A stretch of DNA of 29,871 bases from 2-12-FULL-42-15 sp964196565 (GTDB lineage: Bacteria; Pseudomonadota; Gammaproteobacteria; Coxiellales; Coxiellaceae). Each line of letters starts with the position of its first letter. Positions within the stretch are counted from its first letter, which is position 1. The stretch lies in NCBI GenBank assembly GCA_964196565.1, contig CAXMUH010000080.1:1-29871 (forward strand), given 5' to 3'. Below the pieces are notes generated by a model. That model had not been told where the DNA came from. It was given only the letters and a program-made list of their open reading frames with translations, and did no database searches. A program made the position numbers and the translations under genes. Below are positions 1 to 8,433 of the stretch, piece by piece.

Positions 1-1
1 G

Positions 2-55
2 ATTCCTTCAAACAACGAAGTTCTTGTTGGTGTTAACTATTATTTCAACATGTAA
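2..55 (+). CDS. Outer-membrane beta-barrel protein, C-terminal fragment (cut by window edge)
   Basis: Only the last 17 codons and the stop are inside the window. They read IPSNNEVLVGVNYYFNM, which closely parallels IPSANIVMVGANYYFK at the end of the next gene (389-1132). This is therefore the end of a tandem paralogue of that beta-barrel protein. The alternating pattern and aromatic-rich last strand (VNYYF) are typical of a final outer-membrane beta-strand. A strong terminator follows at once, so this copy is transcribed separately from its neighbour. The rest of the gene is outside the window and cannot be judged. Confidence 0.8.
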   Translation: MPSNNEVLVGVNYYFNM

Positions 56-67
56 TCTTCTCTTAAG

Positions 68-103
68 AAACCTGGGTAACGTTCTGTTCCCCAGGTTTTT
101 TTT
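68..103 (+). terminator. Rho-independent terminator of the first beta-barrel gene
   Basis: AAACCTGGG (68-76) and CCCAGGTTT (90-98) form a perfect 9-bp stem with a 13-nt loop, followed by an unbroken T run to 103. It lies 13 nt after the upstream stop codon. Confidence 0.9.
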
Positions 104-388
104 GCTTAAAAGAAAATTGTACATCTTCTTTGTTACAATAAAATTATTTATCCCAATTGACTTCAAACTACCCATCTAGTAATCTCTACACAAATAGTAT
201 GTGTGAATAGAATCACCTTTGTGAAACGGACCTCTTCAATTGTTCATTTAATAAAATGAATCCCTCAATACGGAACATTATCATTGCTTTCGCAATGACC
301 TAAGGTTTTTTTAAGATAAAAGTTTCAGATGATGGAAGCAGCTGATCTAATTCTGTAGGGAAAATATTAAAATAATAAAGGGGTATAT
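104..388. other. Intergenic leader between tandem beta-barrel genes
   Basis: No gene is supported in this AT-rich stretch. It holds a possible promoter: TTGACT at 157-162, 17 nt, then TAATCT at 180-185. The -35 is good and the -10 poor. It also holds a 7-bp inverted repeat TTCATTT/AAATGAA (243-260) and a small hairpin around 288-303 (TCATTG...CAATGA) that resembles a fragment of the palindromic repeats found at 8434-8661. A promoter at 157-185 would give the 389 gene a leader of roughly 200 nt. Confidence 0.4.
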
Positions 389-1132
389 ATGAAGAAGCTA
401 CTTTTAACAACTGCTGCAGTATTGACATTAAGCGCTGCGACATTTGCAATGGCGGGCGGAATAGATCAACCAGCACAAAATCAAGGTCCACAAGGTGGAT
501 TTTATGTGGGCGGCGGCTTAGGTTATGCTAACCAAGTTTTACCATCAAATATTGTTGCAGCCAATAGCAAACTTATTGGTGGTTTTAGTTTTGCAAACAC
601 CAAACATCAGTTTAATAATTTTAGTGTTGGTGCACATGTCGGCTATTTAGCTAAAGTTGCGCAGAATTTCTTAGCAGGTGCAGAAGTTGGTTATACTTAC
701 TTACCTAAAAGCAAATACACTTTTGACGAAACGCGTGGTACTGTAAGCCCAGCGATTAATAACAAAGGTGTTGGCGTTAACTACAGCGATTATGCTTTTA
801 GTCTTTTAGCTGTTGGTAAATACTATGTAACTAGCGAATTTAATGTATTTGGTAAAGCCGGTATTGCTTATGTTAACCAAAGTATCTCTGTAAATCGTGC
901 AGCTACCAGTACATCTCATGCTTCGACTAGCAGCGTAACTGCTGAGAAGATTTTACCAGAAGCAGCTGTTGGTGTAGGTTACAACCTTACCCCAAGCGTT
1001 GAGTTAACTGCACAATATAGCAGAATTTTTGGTCGAAAAGTTCATACCCAAAGTTCGGTGGCAGCGATTGAAGCCAATCGTATTCCTTCTGCCAATATTG
1101 TAATGGTAGGTGCTAACTACTACTTTAAATAA
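389..1132 (+). CDS. Outer-membrane beta-barrel protein (opacity/OmpA-barrel type)
   Basis: This is a 247-residue secreted protein. Residues 1-22 are a signal peptide (MKKLLLTTAAVLTLSAATFA, then MA before the cut), with likely cleavage at AMA|GG. The mature part is rich in Gly, Tyr, Asn and Val and shows repeated short amphipathic strands, such as GFYVGGGLGYAN near 36-47, AHVGYLAKV, GAEVGYTYL and FGKAGIAYVN. It ends in ANYYFK. This fits a monomeric eight-strand-type barrel of the porin/OMP_b-brl group, inserted by the BAM complex. The start is set by AAAGGGG at 377-383, five bases before the ATG. The upstream gene ends with nearly the same residues, so the locus is a tandem duplication. A function as adhesin, channel or structural protein cannot be read from the sequence. 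Confidence 0.85.
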   Translation: MKKLLLTTAAVLTLSAATFAMAGGIDQPAQNQGPQGGFYVGGGLGYANQVLPSNIVAANSKLIGGFSFANTKHQFNNFSVGAHVGYLAKVAQNFLAGAEVGYTYLPKSKYTFDETRGTVSPAINNKGVGVNYSDYAFSLLAVGKYYVTSEFNVFGKAGIAYVNQSISVNRAATSTSHASTSSVTAEKILPEAAVGVGYNLTPSVELTAQYSRIFGRKVHTQSSVAAIEANRIPSANIVMVGANYYFK

Positions 1133-1152
1133 TCTGAGTAAATTTGTTGGTT

Positions 1153-1190
1153 AAACCCGGTCAGGCCTTGTGTTTGGCCGGGTTTTTTTT
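1153..1190 (+). terminator. Rho-independent terminator of the 389-1132 gene
   Basis: AAACCCGG (1153-1160) pairs with CCGGGTTT (1178-1185), with an inner GGCC/GGCC element, and is followed by a run of eight Ts. It sits 20 nt beyond the stop codon. Confidence 0.9.
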
Positions 1191-1248
1191 CGTGTGAACG
1201 GCGCCCTGCTAGCGATTGGGAAATTGCTTGGTGTAATAAAACTTGCTG

Positions 1249-1279
1249 TACCATATTGAAGTTCAACTTCAATATGGTA
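1249..1279. repeat. Perfect 31-bp palindrome
   Basis: TACCATATTGAAGTT (1249-1263) and AACTTCAATATGGTA (1265-1279) are exact reverse complements separated by a single C. There is no T run, so it is not a normal terminator. It lies in gene-free DNA well away from either neighbouring start codon. Confidence 0.85.
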
Positions 1280-1444
1280 TGCAATAATCGTATTTTTTGT
1301 CAAAAGAGTGTAAGAGAAAAACTTTCTTTAAATTAAATGGTTATATTAATATATACCCAACGCACGATAAATTTAGGTGTTAGGCTAATGTTTGGCCTGT
1401 AGGACGCATAGAAATTCAGTTTTATTAATCTCAGAGATGCGCCG

Positions 1445-1545
1445 CTCTTACGCAGCGGTCGCTACGGCTATGACAAGGCGCAACGGATTCATATTTAAGA
1501 GACCTTTGCGTTCTTTTCAAAGACCGCTGCGTCGCCGCGTAAGAG
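1445..1545. repeat. Imperfect long inverted repeat
   Basis: The left arm CTCTTACGCAGCGGTC (1445-1460) matches the reverse complement of 1522-1545, except that the right arm carries eight extra bases (1529-1536) between its two halves. The arms are GC-rich against an AT-rich background. It may be a degraded palindromic or MITE-like element. Confidence 0.55.
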
Positions 1546-1699
1546 AAAACATCTTCGAGCGGCTTTTTAGCCCAAAAGTCAATGCTACCAATGTTAAAGC
1601 CCATACTAAAAAGGCCTAATTTCAAACCGATTTAGGTATATGCCTCATCTATGAGATCGCAAGCTTTACGAAGTTGGAAGGCTATACATACCTGGTTAC

Positions 1700-4477
1700 T
1701 TAAACGCTTTTAATATTCTCGGCTTGGCTTTTCAGTTTTGTGAGTGCCGCTTGTGCTTGCGATAAGCGTTGACGTTCACGCTCCACCACCTCATTGGGGG
1801 CTTTATCGACATAATTGGGGTTGTTGAGTTTGACGGTTGATTTAATAAGGTCTTTGCTGAGTTTGTCAATTTCACGATTCAGGCGGATGAGTTCGGCTTC
1901 TTTATCGATTAAATCAGCTAGGGGAATATGAATTTCTAGTTTGTCGATCATGGCGGTTGCGGTGGCGCTTAAATCTGTATTCACTTGTGCCCATTCAATC
2001 GTTTCGACTTTAGCGAGTGCTTTAAGATGGGGTTCGAGTGTTTTAGCAAATTTGCGATCTTGGTCATTTCCTTTATTAAAAACTAGAGGGATTTTTTTAC
2101 CTGGGTTAATATCCATTTCACTGCGAATGGTGCGAATCGCAATAACCACGGATTTTAGCCAAGTGATTTCATCGCAGGCTTTGGTATCAATTTCAGCTTT
2201 ATTAAATTCCGGGTAAGGCGCATTCATAATAGATTTGCCGCCGCTACCTATCATGGGTGCGACTTTTTGCCAGATTTCTTCAGTGATAAAAGGCATAACA
2301 GGATGTAGCAGACGAAGTGCAGATTCGAGCACTTCCAATAAAGTCAGTCTGGTGCCGCGATACAGCGCTGCATTTCTATCTTTAATGTTGACATCAATTT
2401 TCGCAAGCTCTAAATACCAGTCACAATATTCATTCCAGATAAATTCATATAAGGTCTGAGCTAATAGATCAAACCGGTAATTGGAAAAATGATGATGAGC
2501 ATGTTTGATGGTATTGGCAAGTTCTGATCTTATCCAGCGATCAGCGACGCTAAATTCAATGGCTTTATCAATATCAATGTCGTGATCTTCGGTGTTCATC
2601 AACACAAAGCGGGTCGCATTCCAGATTTTATTGCAGAAATTCCGATAGCCTTCAATACGCCCCATATCAAAATTAATATCACGTCCTGTTGTTGCAAGCG
2701 CACAAAAGGTAAAGCGTAGCGCATCGGTACCATGTTCGTTGATGCCGTTGGGAAATTCTTGCCGTGTGGCTTTTTCAACTTTTGCAGCCATTTGAGGTTG
2801 CATTAAAGTTTCAGTGCGTTTTTTAACTAATGCATCAAGCTCGATACCATCGATTAAATCAATTGGATCCAGTACATTGCCTTTGCTCTTTGACATTTTT
2901 TTGCCGTGCGAATCACGAATAAGACCGGTAATATAAACCTCAGTAAATGGGACTTTGCCGGTTAATTTAAGTCCCATCATCACCATGCGTGCGACCCAGA
3001 AGAAAATAATATCAAAACCGGTAATCAGCACATTGGTAGGATAAAATGTTTTTAAAAAGTCATTCTGTTCTGGCCATCCCAGCGTTGCAAAAGGCCAAAG
3101 ACTCGCTGAAAACCAGGTGTCTAGCACATCTTCATCTTGGCGCAAGGGAAGATCAGCCCCAAGGTTGTTGCGCTCTCTTGCATTTTTCTCACTAAAGCCA
3201 ACATAAGGATTATTTTCTTCATCATACCAAACCGGGATTTGGTGCCCCCACCATAATTGGCGGCTGATGCACCAGTCTTCAATGTTTTCTAACCATTGTA
3301 AATAAGTTTTAGACCAGTTTTCCGGAACAAATTTAATTTCACCGTCTTTTACCGCTTTAATTGCAGGTTCTGCCAACGATTTCATTTTAACAAACCACTG
3401 ATCGGTGAGGTAAGGTTCGATCACAGCGCCCGATCGATCGCCTTTGGGAATTGATAACGTGTGGGGCTCAATTTTTTCGATTAAATCTTGTTTTTTAAGG
3501 TCTTCGATTATTTGTGCGCGAGCGGCAAATCGATCCAAGCCTTGATAGCTTTGTGGTGCATTTTCATTAAGCTTGGCATCGGGGGTGAAAATATTAATTA
3601 AAGGCAACTTGTGTCTTTTTCCCATATCGTAGTCATTAAAATCATGGGCGGGAGTGATTTTAACGCATCCGGATCCAAATTCTTGATCGACATATTGATC
3701 AGCGATAATAGGGATTTCTCGATCAGACAACGGTAATTTAATTTTTTTGCCGATCAGGTGAGTATAACGTTCATCTTCTGGATGAACGGCAACGGCTGTA
3801 TCGCCTAGCATTGTTTCTGGGCGTGTGGTGGCAACTACCAAATAATCCTTGGTTAAAGAACCTTTGGCATCAACCAATGGATAACGGATATGCCACAAGT
3901 GACCATGGGTTTCTGAAGTTTCGACCTCAAGGTCCGAAATCGCTGTTAATAATACCGGGTCCCAGTTTACCAGACGTTGGCCGCGATAAATTAGGCCTTC
4001 TTGAAAAAGGCGAATAAACGCTTCTGCAGTCGCGTGGGAAATTACCTCATCCATGGTAAAGCGTGCACGCTTCCAATCGAGGGAGACGCCAAGGCGTTGC
4101 ATTTGATTATTAATCAGTTCCCCAGAGTGCTCACGCCATTCCCAGATTTTTTTAACAAATGGTTTGCGGCCTAGGTCATGACGAGTTTGTCCTTTGGCCA
4201 ACAGTTGACGTTCTACCACCATCTGGGTGGCTATGCCGGCATGATCTGAACCACCTTGCCACAGGGTGTTGTGTCCGCGCATCCGGTGGTAGCGTGTTAG
4301 CGCATCCATTAAAGTTTGCTGGAAGCCATGGCCCATGTGCAGCGTTCCAGTCACATTAGGCGGTGGCAGCATAATACAGTAGGGCGTGCCTTTGCCGCTA
4401 GGTTGAGCAAAATCTGACCCAAGCCAAAGCTCACTCCAGTGTTGCTCGATTTGCTTCGGTTTGTATGTTTTTTCCAT
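1700..4477 (-). CDS. valS: Valyl-tRNA synthetase
   Basis: This 925-residue class Ia aminoacyl-tRNA synthetase charges tRNA-Val with valine in the cytoplasm and hydrolyses mischarged threonine through its CP1 editing domain. The ATP-binding HIGH motif appears as HMGH at residues 47-50, inside PPPNVTGTLHMGHG. The KMSKS loop is at 527-531 in GKKMSKSKGNV. The editing-domain segment VATTRPETMLGDTAVAVHPED is near 220. The C-terminal roughly 65 residues form the basic coiled coil typical of ValRS (from about LIRLNREIDKLSKDL to the end). Length and domain order are normal and the gene is intact. The ATG at 4477 gives the usual N-terminus MEKTYKP. It diverges from lptF across about 100 bp that must hold both promoters. 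In E. coli valS neighbours holC/pepA on the other side of lptFG, so the valS-lptF adjacency is a familiar gammaproteobacterial theme. Confidence 0.97.
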   Translation of the reverse strand: MEKTYKPKQIEQHWSELWLGSDFAQPSGKGTPYCIMLPPPNVTGTLHMGHGFQQTLMDALTRYHRMRGHNTLWQGGSDHAGIATQMVVERQLLAKGQTRHDLGRKPFVKKIWEWREHSGELINNQMQRLGVSLDWKRARFTMDEVISHATAEAFIRLFQEGLIYRGQRLVNWDPVLLTAISDLEVETSETHGHLWHIRYPLVDAKGSLTKDYLVVATTRPETMLGDTAVAVHPEDERYTHLIGKKIKLPLSDREIPIIADQYVDQEFGSGCVKITPAHDFNDYDMGKRHKLPLINIFTPDAKLNENAPQSYQGLDRFAARAQIIEDLKKQDLIEKIEPHTLSIPKGDRSGAVIEPYLTDQWFVKMKSLAEPAIKAVKDGEIKFVPENWSKTYLQWLENIEDWCISRQLWWGHQIPVWYDEENNPYVGFSEKNARERNNLGADLPLRQDEDVLDTWFSASLWPFATLGWPEQNDFLKTFYPTNVLITGFDIIFFWVARMVMMGLKLTGKVPFTEVYITGLIRDSHGKKMSKSKGNVLDPIDLIDGIELDALVKKRTETLMQPQMAAKVEKATRQEFPNGINEHGTDALRFTFCALATTGRDINFDMGRIEGYRNFCNKIWNATRFVLMNTEDHDIDIDKAIEFSVADRWIRSELANTIKHAHHHFSNYRFDLLAQTLYEFIWNEYCDWYLELAKIDVNIKDRNAALYRGTRLTLLEVLESALRLLHPVMPFITEEIWQKVAPMIGSGGKSIMNAPYPEFNKAEIDTKACDEITWLKSVVIAIRTIRSEMDINPGKKIPLVFNKGNDQDRKFAKTLEPHLKALAKVETIEWAQVNTDLSATATAMIDKLEIHIPLADLIDKEAELIRLNREIDKLSKDLIKSTVKLNNPNYVDKAPNEVVERERQRLSQAQAALTKLKSQAENIKSV

Positions 4478-4526
4478 GGTATGTTTTTTTAGTTATTAGT
4501 TTTTATGTTAAATGGTGACGCTAAGG

Positions 4527-4535
4527 TGCTATAGT
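4527..4535 (+). promoter_or_regulatory. Extended -10 promoter for lptF
   Basis: TGCTATAGT matches the extended -10 pattern TGnTATAAT in five of six hexamer bases. The -35 region (near 4507-4512) is poor, as is common with extended -10 sites. Transcription would begin near 4542. That would leave an ATG at 4551 almost leaderless but give the GTG at 4584 a leader of about 42 nt. Confidence 0.4.
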
Positions 4536-4583
4536 TAATGCTAAAATTTGATGCTATTTTTTCACAAAAGGCTTGGTTTGTCA

Positions 4584-5702
4584 GTGATTATTTTCCGTTA
4601 TTTAGTTAAAGAAATCTTTAGCTCTACTTTTGCCACGTCACTGGTGTTGATGTTGATCTTTTTCACCAACCGTTTAGCTCATTATTTAAACGATGCTGCT
4701 AGTGGTAAGCTGACCGTTGGTGCCGTGATGATGGTGATGAGCTTGCAGGTTCCATATTTACTTGGCTTTTTGCTACCTCTTGCACTATTTTTGGGCATTA
4801 TGCTGTCTTTTGGGCGACTTTATGTCGATCATGAGATGGTAGTGCTTTCTGCTTGTGGTGTTAGCAAGGCGCGATTGGTTGGCATGGTTACTTTGATCGC
4901 ATTGTTTGTAACTCTTGTGGTGGGGTGGTTGACGTTAGAGCTCGAACCGGACATTTTTCGTTATCGAACGCAAATTGTGGTGCGTTCGGTTGCGACGATG
5001 ACCTTAAAAAAGGTGATCCCGGGTCGTTTTCAAAAACTCGGTGATGATACTCGTGTGCTTTATGTTGGTAAAGTATCGACCGGTGAAAAAAAATATCAGG
5101 ATATTTTTGTTGCCGTTCGCAGTAAAGTTGAAAATAATTCAACCCGCCCTTATAAATGGAATATACTAACAGCAAGTAAGGTAGCTGAGACAGCTGCACC
5201 CAATGAAGGGACTTATTTTGCTTTTGCTGATGGTAATAATTATAGCGGCATCGCCGGCCAGAAAAATTTCAATGTGGTTAACTTCGATAAACAATTTGTG
5301 CGTCAACCGCCGGTGCCAATTGTATCTTATGAGGGACGTTATTCTTTATTGTCGAATACTGAGTTGCTAAAACTTTATTTCACCGATCGGCATGCGGAGG
5401 CTGAATTGCAGTGGCGTATTACCTGGACATTATCGACCTTGATTTTGGCGTTGTTAGCGATTCCGTTGGCTGAGGTTGATCCGCGCAAAGGTAAATTTTC
5501 GCAATTATTGCCAGCGATTTTAATTTATGTTGTTTTCCTTAATATGATGTTTGTGGGTAAATCTTGGGTGCAAGATGGAAAAGTCAGCACCTGGCTTGGA
5601 ATGTGGTGGATTGATGCATTGTTATTAATCTTAACCGGATTCCTTTATATTAAACCAAACCGATGGCGGCGAATATTTCGCATTTTAAGAGGTAAGCGCT
5701 AG
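4584..5702 (+). CDS. lptF: LPS export permease LptF
   Basis: LptF is one of the two inner-membrane permease subunits of the LptB2FG ABC transporter, which pulls LPS out of the inner membrane and passes it to LptC/LptA. From the GTG at 4584 the protein has 372 residues and begins VIIFRYLVKEIF, matching the known E. coli N-terminus MIIIRYLVRET. I therefore chose this start over TTG 4548 or ATG 4551, which would add 12 or 11 unrelated residues. An AAAAGG lies 12-13 nt upstream. Three N-terminal membrane helices, a central periplasmic beta-jellyroll (about 130-265) and three C-terminal helices follow the family plan. Family-typical stretches are VVLSACGVSKARLV near 90 and AELQWRITWTLSTL, IPLAEVDPRKGKFS near 280-315. 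The stop TAG shares its G with the GTG start of lptG, so the two are translationally coupled. Confidence 0.93.
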   Translation: MIIFRYLVKEIFSSTFATSLVLMLIFFTNRLAHYLNDAASGKLTVGAVMMVMSLQVPYLLGFLLPLALFLGIMLSFGRLYVDHEMVVLSACGVSKARLVGMVTLIALFVTLVVGWLTLELEPDIFRYRTQIVVRSVATMTLKKVIPGRFQKLGDDTRVLYVGKVSTGEKKYQDIFVAVRSKVENNSTRPYKWNILTASKVAETAAPNEGTYFAFADGNNYSGIAGQKNFNVVNFDKQFVRQPPVPIVSYEGRYSLLSNTELLKLYFTDRHAEAELQWRITWTLSTLILALLAIPLAEVDPRKGKFSQLLPAILIYVVFLNMMFVGKSWVQDGKVSTWLGMWWIDALLLILTGFLYIKPNRWRRIFRILRGKR

Positions 5703-6757
5703 TGCAAATATTAAATCGATACATTCGATCGAATGTGATTGCAGCCACTGCACTGGTGGTTGGAGTGCTGGCTGCCATTGATTCGTTTATGGTGTTCTTT
5801 GCACAAACCAGTGATATTGGCAAAGCCAATTACACCATGTTTAAGGCGATACTTTTTGTATTGATGCAATTGCCATTAGACATGTATCAGTATTTTCCAA
5901 TGGCGGGGTTTTTAGGGTGTTTAATTGGTTTGGGGCGTTTGGCAAGCACCAGTGAGTTGGTGGTGATGCGCTCTAGTGGTATTTCGGTTGTAGAAATCAC
6001 TTATTCTGTGATTAAAGCCGCGCTGATTATGTTGGTTGTTATGACCCTTATCGGTGAAGTGGTGGCGCCGATGTTGCAATCGAAGTCTGAACAAATGAAA
6101 GCGTATGCGCTGGGTAAAGAGAAAAATTATTCAACCTTAGGCTGGCTAAGGGATAAAAATCAGTTTATCCATATCGGTAAAATTGTTTCGCCAACGAAAG
6201 TGAATAATGTTACCGTATTTAATATTGTAGACCACAAAATGCAAAGTAATAGTTATTCAGGCACCGCGATAAGATTAAAAAACGGTGCGTGGCAAATGCA
6301 AAATGTGGTTCAATCCCATCTTGGTGGAAATAAAATTACTTCGACCACAAGGCCTACCCTTGATCTTAAAATTAAATTTGATCCGGTAAATCTGGTGCTT
6401 GGGCAGAAGAGTGTGCAGCAGTTATCCGTTGTGGGTTTATATAAGACCATTAAATATCGGGCACAGGCGGGGCTTGAGATTCGTCAGTTCCAATATACGT
6501 TTTGGCAGCGGATATTTCAGCCGCTGGTGACGATTATCATGATTTGTTTAGGGGTGCCATTTATCTTTGGGTCGCTTCGAAATTCGAGTATGGGACTTCG
6601 GGTGTTAACAGGTATTATTATCGGCTTTTCGTTCTACACGTTAAACCAGGTGATAGGACCATTGTCAGTGGTCTATCAGATCCCATTGATTATTGGAGCA
6701 ATTATCCCGCTGGTGATATCTCTTTGCGCCTGTGTTATCCTTTTTCGCCGATTGTGA
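5702..6757 (+). CDS. lptG: LPS export permease LptG
   Basis: This 351-residue partner of LptF completes the transmembrane part of LptB2FG. The N-terminus is MQILNRYIRSNVIAAT, with the N-R-Y-I pattern seen in the family. It is followed by three membrane helices, a periplasmic beta-rich domain (about 130-260, with WLRDKNQFIHIGKI) and three C-terminal helices. The conserved segment near 84-100 reads LGRLASTSELVVMRSSGIS, the coupling-helix region that contacts the LptB ATPase. GTG at 5702 overlaps the lptF stop by one base, the usual lptFG arrangement. LptB, LptC and LptA are not in the window. The gene is intact, and a palindromic repeat follows it. Confidence 0.94.
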   Translation: MQILNRYIRSNVIAATALVVGVLAAIDSFMVFFAQTSDIGKANYTMFKAILFVLMQLPLDMYQYFPMAGFLGCLIGLGRLASTSELVVMRSSGISVVEITYSVIKAALIMLVVMTLIGEVVAPMLQSKSEQMKAYALGKEKNYSTLGWLRDKNQFIHIGKIVSPTKVNNVTVFNIVDHKMQSNSYSGTAIRLKNGAWQMQNVVQSHLGGNKITSTTRPTLDLKIKFDPVNLVLGQKSVQQLSVVGLYKTIKYRAQAGLEIRQFQYTFWQRIFQPLVTIIMICLGVPFIFGSLRNSSMGLRVLTGIIIGFSFYTLNQVIGPLSVVYQIPLIIGAIIPLVISLCACVILFRRL

Positions 6758-6774
6758 GGTGTGCTTAAAAGTAG

Positions 6775-6817
6775 CCCGGACGACTCGTCGGCCGGGAAGC
6801 ATCCAGCGAAGCTGGAT
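6775..6817. repeat. Double palindromic repeat between lptG and prfC
   Basis: Two hairpins stand back to back: CCCGG (6775-6779) with CCGGG (6792-6796), and the perfect 7-bp stem ATCCAGC (6801-6807) / GCTGGAT (6811-6817) with a GAA loop. The second hairpin is a shorter relative of the one at 20389-20408. It could stabilise the lptFG 3' end or act as a weak terminator, but has no T run. Confidence 0.6.
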
Positions 6818-6843
6818 TCAAACTTTATAAAGATTAAATATTA

Positions 6844-8424
6844 ATGAATGAACTAGAACAACAAATTGCTAAACGCCGCACTTTTGCGATAATCTCTCAC
6901 CCGGATGCGGGTAAAACCACGTTGACTGAAAAGCTGTTGCTGTTTGGTGGCGCGATAACACTGGCGGGTGCGGTTAAAGGTCGTAAAGCGGACCGCCATG
7001 CGACATCTGATTGGATGGAAATTGAAAAGCAGCGTGGGATTTCGGTAACCACTTCCGTGATGCAATTCAATTTTCAAGGTAAAGTGGTTAACCTTCTGGA
7101 TACACCAGGACACGAAGATTTTTCTGAAGATACGTATCGTACCTTAACCGCTGTGGATTCTGCTTTAATGGTGATTGATGGCGCCAAAGGTGTTGAAGCG
7201 CGCACCATTAAACTGATGGAAGTTTGCAGACTTCGCACCACACCGATTACCACCTTTATCAATAAAATGGATCGCGAATGTCGCGAGCCCATCGCGTTGT
7301 TGGATGAAATTGAAGACATTTTATCAATTAAATGCGCTCCTATTACTTGGCCCATTGGTATGGGAAAACGGTTTAAAGGGATTTACCATTTATTAGAGGA
7401 TGCAATTTATTTATATGAACCCGGTAAAAATTATAAAGTGGGCGACGTCAATAAAATTGATGGTTTGAGTAATCCGCAGTTAGACGAAATATTAGGTGAT
7501 AGCGCTGAAGAATTACGTGAAGAAATCGAGCTCGTGCGTGGTGCCAGTCATGAATATGACCGACAAGCTTTTTTACGCGGCCAATTAACGCCAGTGTATT
7601 TTGGCTCTGCGGTTAACAATTTTGGTGTGGCTGAACTCTTAAGTGGCTTTGTAAAAGAAGCGCCACCGCCGCAGCCACGAGAAACGCTTGAACGTGTGGT
7701 TGATCCAGAAGAGAATAAATTTACCGGCTTTGTTTTTAAAATACAAGCCAATATGGATCCGCAGCATCGCGACCGCATAGCATTTATGCGGGTTTCATCT
7801 GGACAATATAAAAAAAATATGAAAATGCGCCATATTCGCATCAATAAAGATATTCAGGTAAACAATGCGCTAACCTTTATGGCGGGCGCTCGTGAAAATG
7901 CCGATGAGGCATGGGCGGGGGATATTATTGGTTTACACAATCATGGCACCATTCAAATTGGTGACACCTTTAGCGTTGGTGAGAAATTAAAATTCAGCGG
8001 TATTCCTAACTTTGCACCAGAATTATTTCGCCTGGTTAGATTAAAAGACCCGCTAAAGCAAAAAGCATTAATTAAAGGCTTAATTCAATTATCCGAAGAA
8101 GGTGCGACGCAAGTATTTCGCCCGCTTAATAGTAACGAATTAATTTTAGGCGCGGTAGGTGTTTTGCAATTTGACGTAGTCGCACATCGGCTGAAAAATG
8201 AATATAACGTTCAATGCGTATATGAGTCAGTCAATGTTGCTACCGCACGCTGGGTTTATTGTGATGCCCCCAAAATGTTAGCCGAATTTAAACTCGAACA
8301 ACGACACAATCTGGCCTTGGATAATTCAGATCAATTAACCTATTTAGCCCCCTCAAGGGTAAACTTGGACATCACCACCGAGCAGTGGCCCGGTGTTGAG
8401 TTGCGCGCCACCCGCGAGATTTAA
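6844..8424 (+). CDS. prfC: Peptide chain release factor 3 (RF3)
   Basis: This 526-residue translational GTPase recycles RF1 and RF2 from the ribosome after peptide release (E. coli RF3 has 529 residues). Visible motifs are the P-loop G1 in SHPDAGKTT (18-26), switch II G3 DTPGH (86-90) and the G4 motif NKMD (140-143). The switch I region RGISVTTSV is the family form. Domain II (about 280-390) and the RF3 C-terminal domain (about 390-520) follow, with RATREI at the end. The start ATG follows an AT-rich leader with no strong Shine-Dalgarno. It is probably transcribed from its own signal or by read-through from lptG, 86 bp upstream. The gene is intact. EF-G and the tetracycline-resistance GTPases are excluded by the short length and the RF3-type N-terminus. 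Confidence 0.96.
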   Translation: MNELEQQIAKRRTFAIISHPDAGKTTLTEKLLLFGGAITLAGAVKGRKADRHATSDWMEIEKQRGISVTTSVMQFNFQGKVVNLLDTPGHEDFSEDTYRTLTAVDSALMVIDGAKGVEARTIKLMEVCRLRTTPITTFINKMDRECREPIALLDEIEDILSIKCAPITWPIGMGKRFKGIYHLLEDAIYLYEPGKNYKVGDVNKIDGLSNPQLDEILGDSAEELREEIELVRGASHEYDRQAFLRGQLTPVYFGSAVNNFGVAELLSGFVKEAPPPQPRETLERVVDPEENKFTGFVFKIQANMDPQHRDRIAFMRVSSGQYKKNMKMRHIRINKDIQVNNALTFMAGARENADEAWAGDIIGLHNHGTIQIGDTFSVGEKLKFSGIPNFAPELFRLVRLKDPLKQKALIKGLIQLSEEGATQVFRPLNSNELILGAVGVLQFDVVAHRLKNEYNVQCVYESVNVATARWVYCDAPKMLAEFKLEQRHNLALDNSDQLTYLAPSRVNLDITTEQWPGVELRATREI

Positions 8425-8433
8425 CTCATAGCC

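Larger units (their letters stand above)
1191..1699. other. Gene-free convergent intergenic region
   Basis: About 500 bases lie between the beta-barrel terminator and the end of valS, and I see no convincing gene. Short open frames on both strands at about 1392-1625 lack ribosome-binding sites and have composition set by repeats, so I reject them. The stretch holds the palindrome at 1249-1279, an imperfect inverted repeat (CTCTTACGCAGCGGTC at 1445-1460 against GACCGCT at 1522-1528 plus GCGTAAGAG at 1537-1545, the right arm interrupted by GCGTCGCC), and a small hairpin GGCT-TTTT-AGCC at 1561-1572. No IS transposase is visible. Confidence 0.6.

Noticed and set aside
1392..1625. Overlapping short open frames on both strands in the gene-free region before valS
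   Set aside because: Neither has a ribosome-binding site, both are shaped by the inverted repeat, and their arginine- and serine-rich products look like translated repeats.
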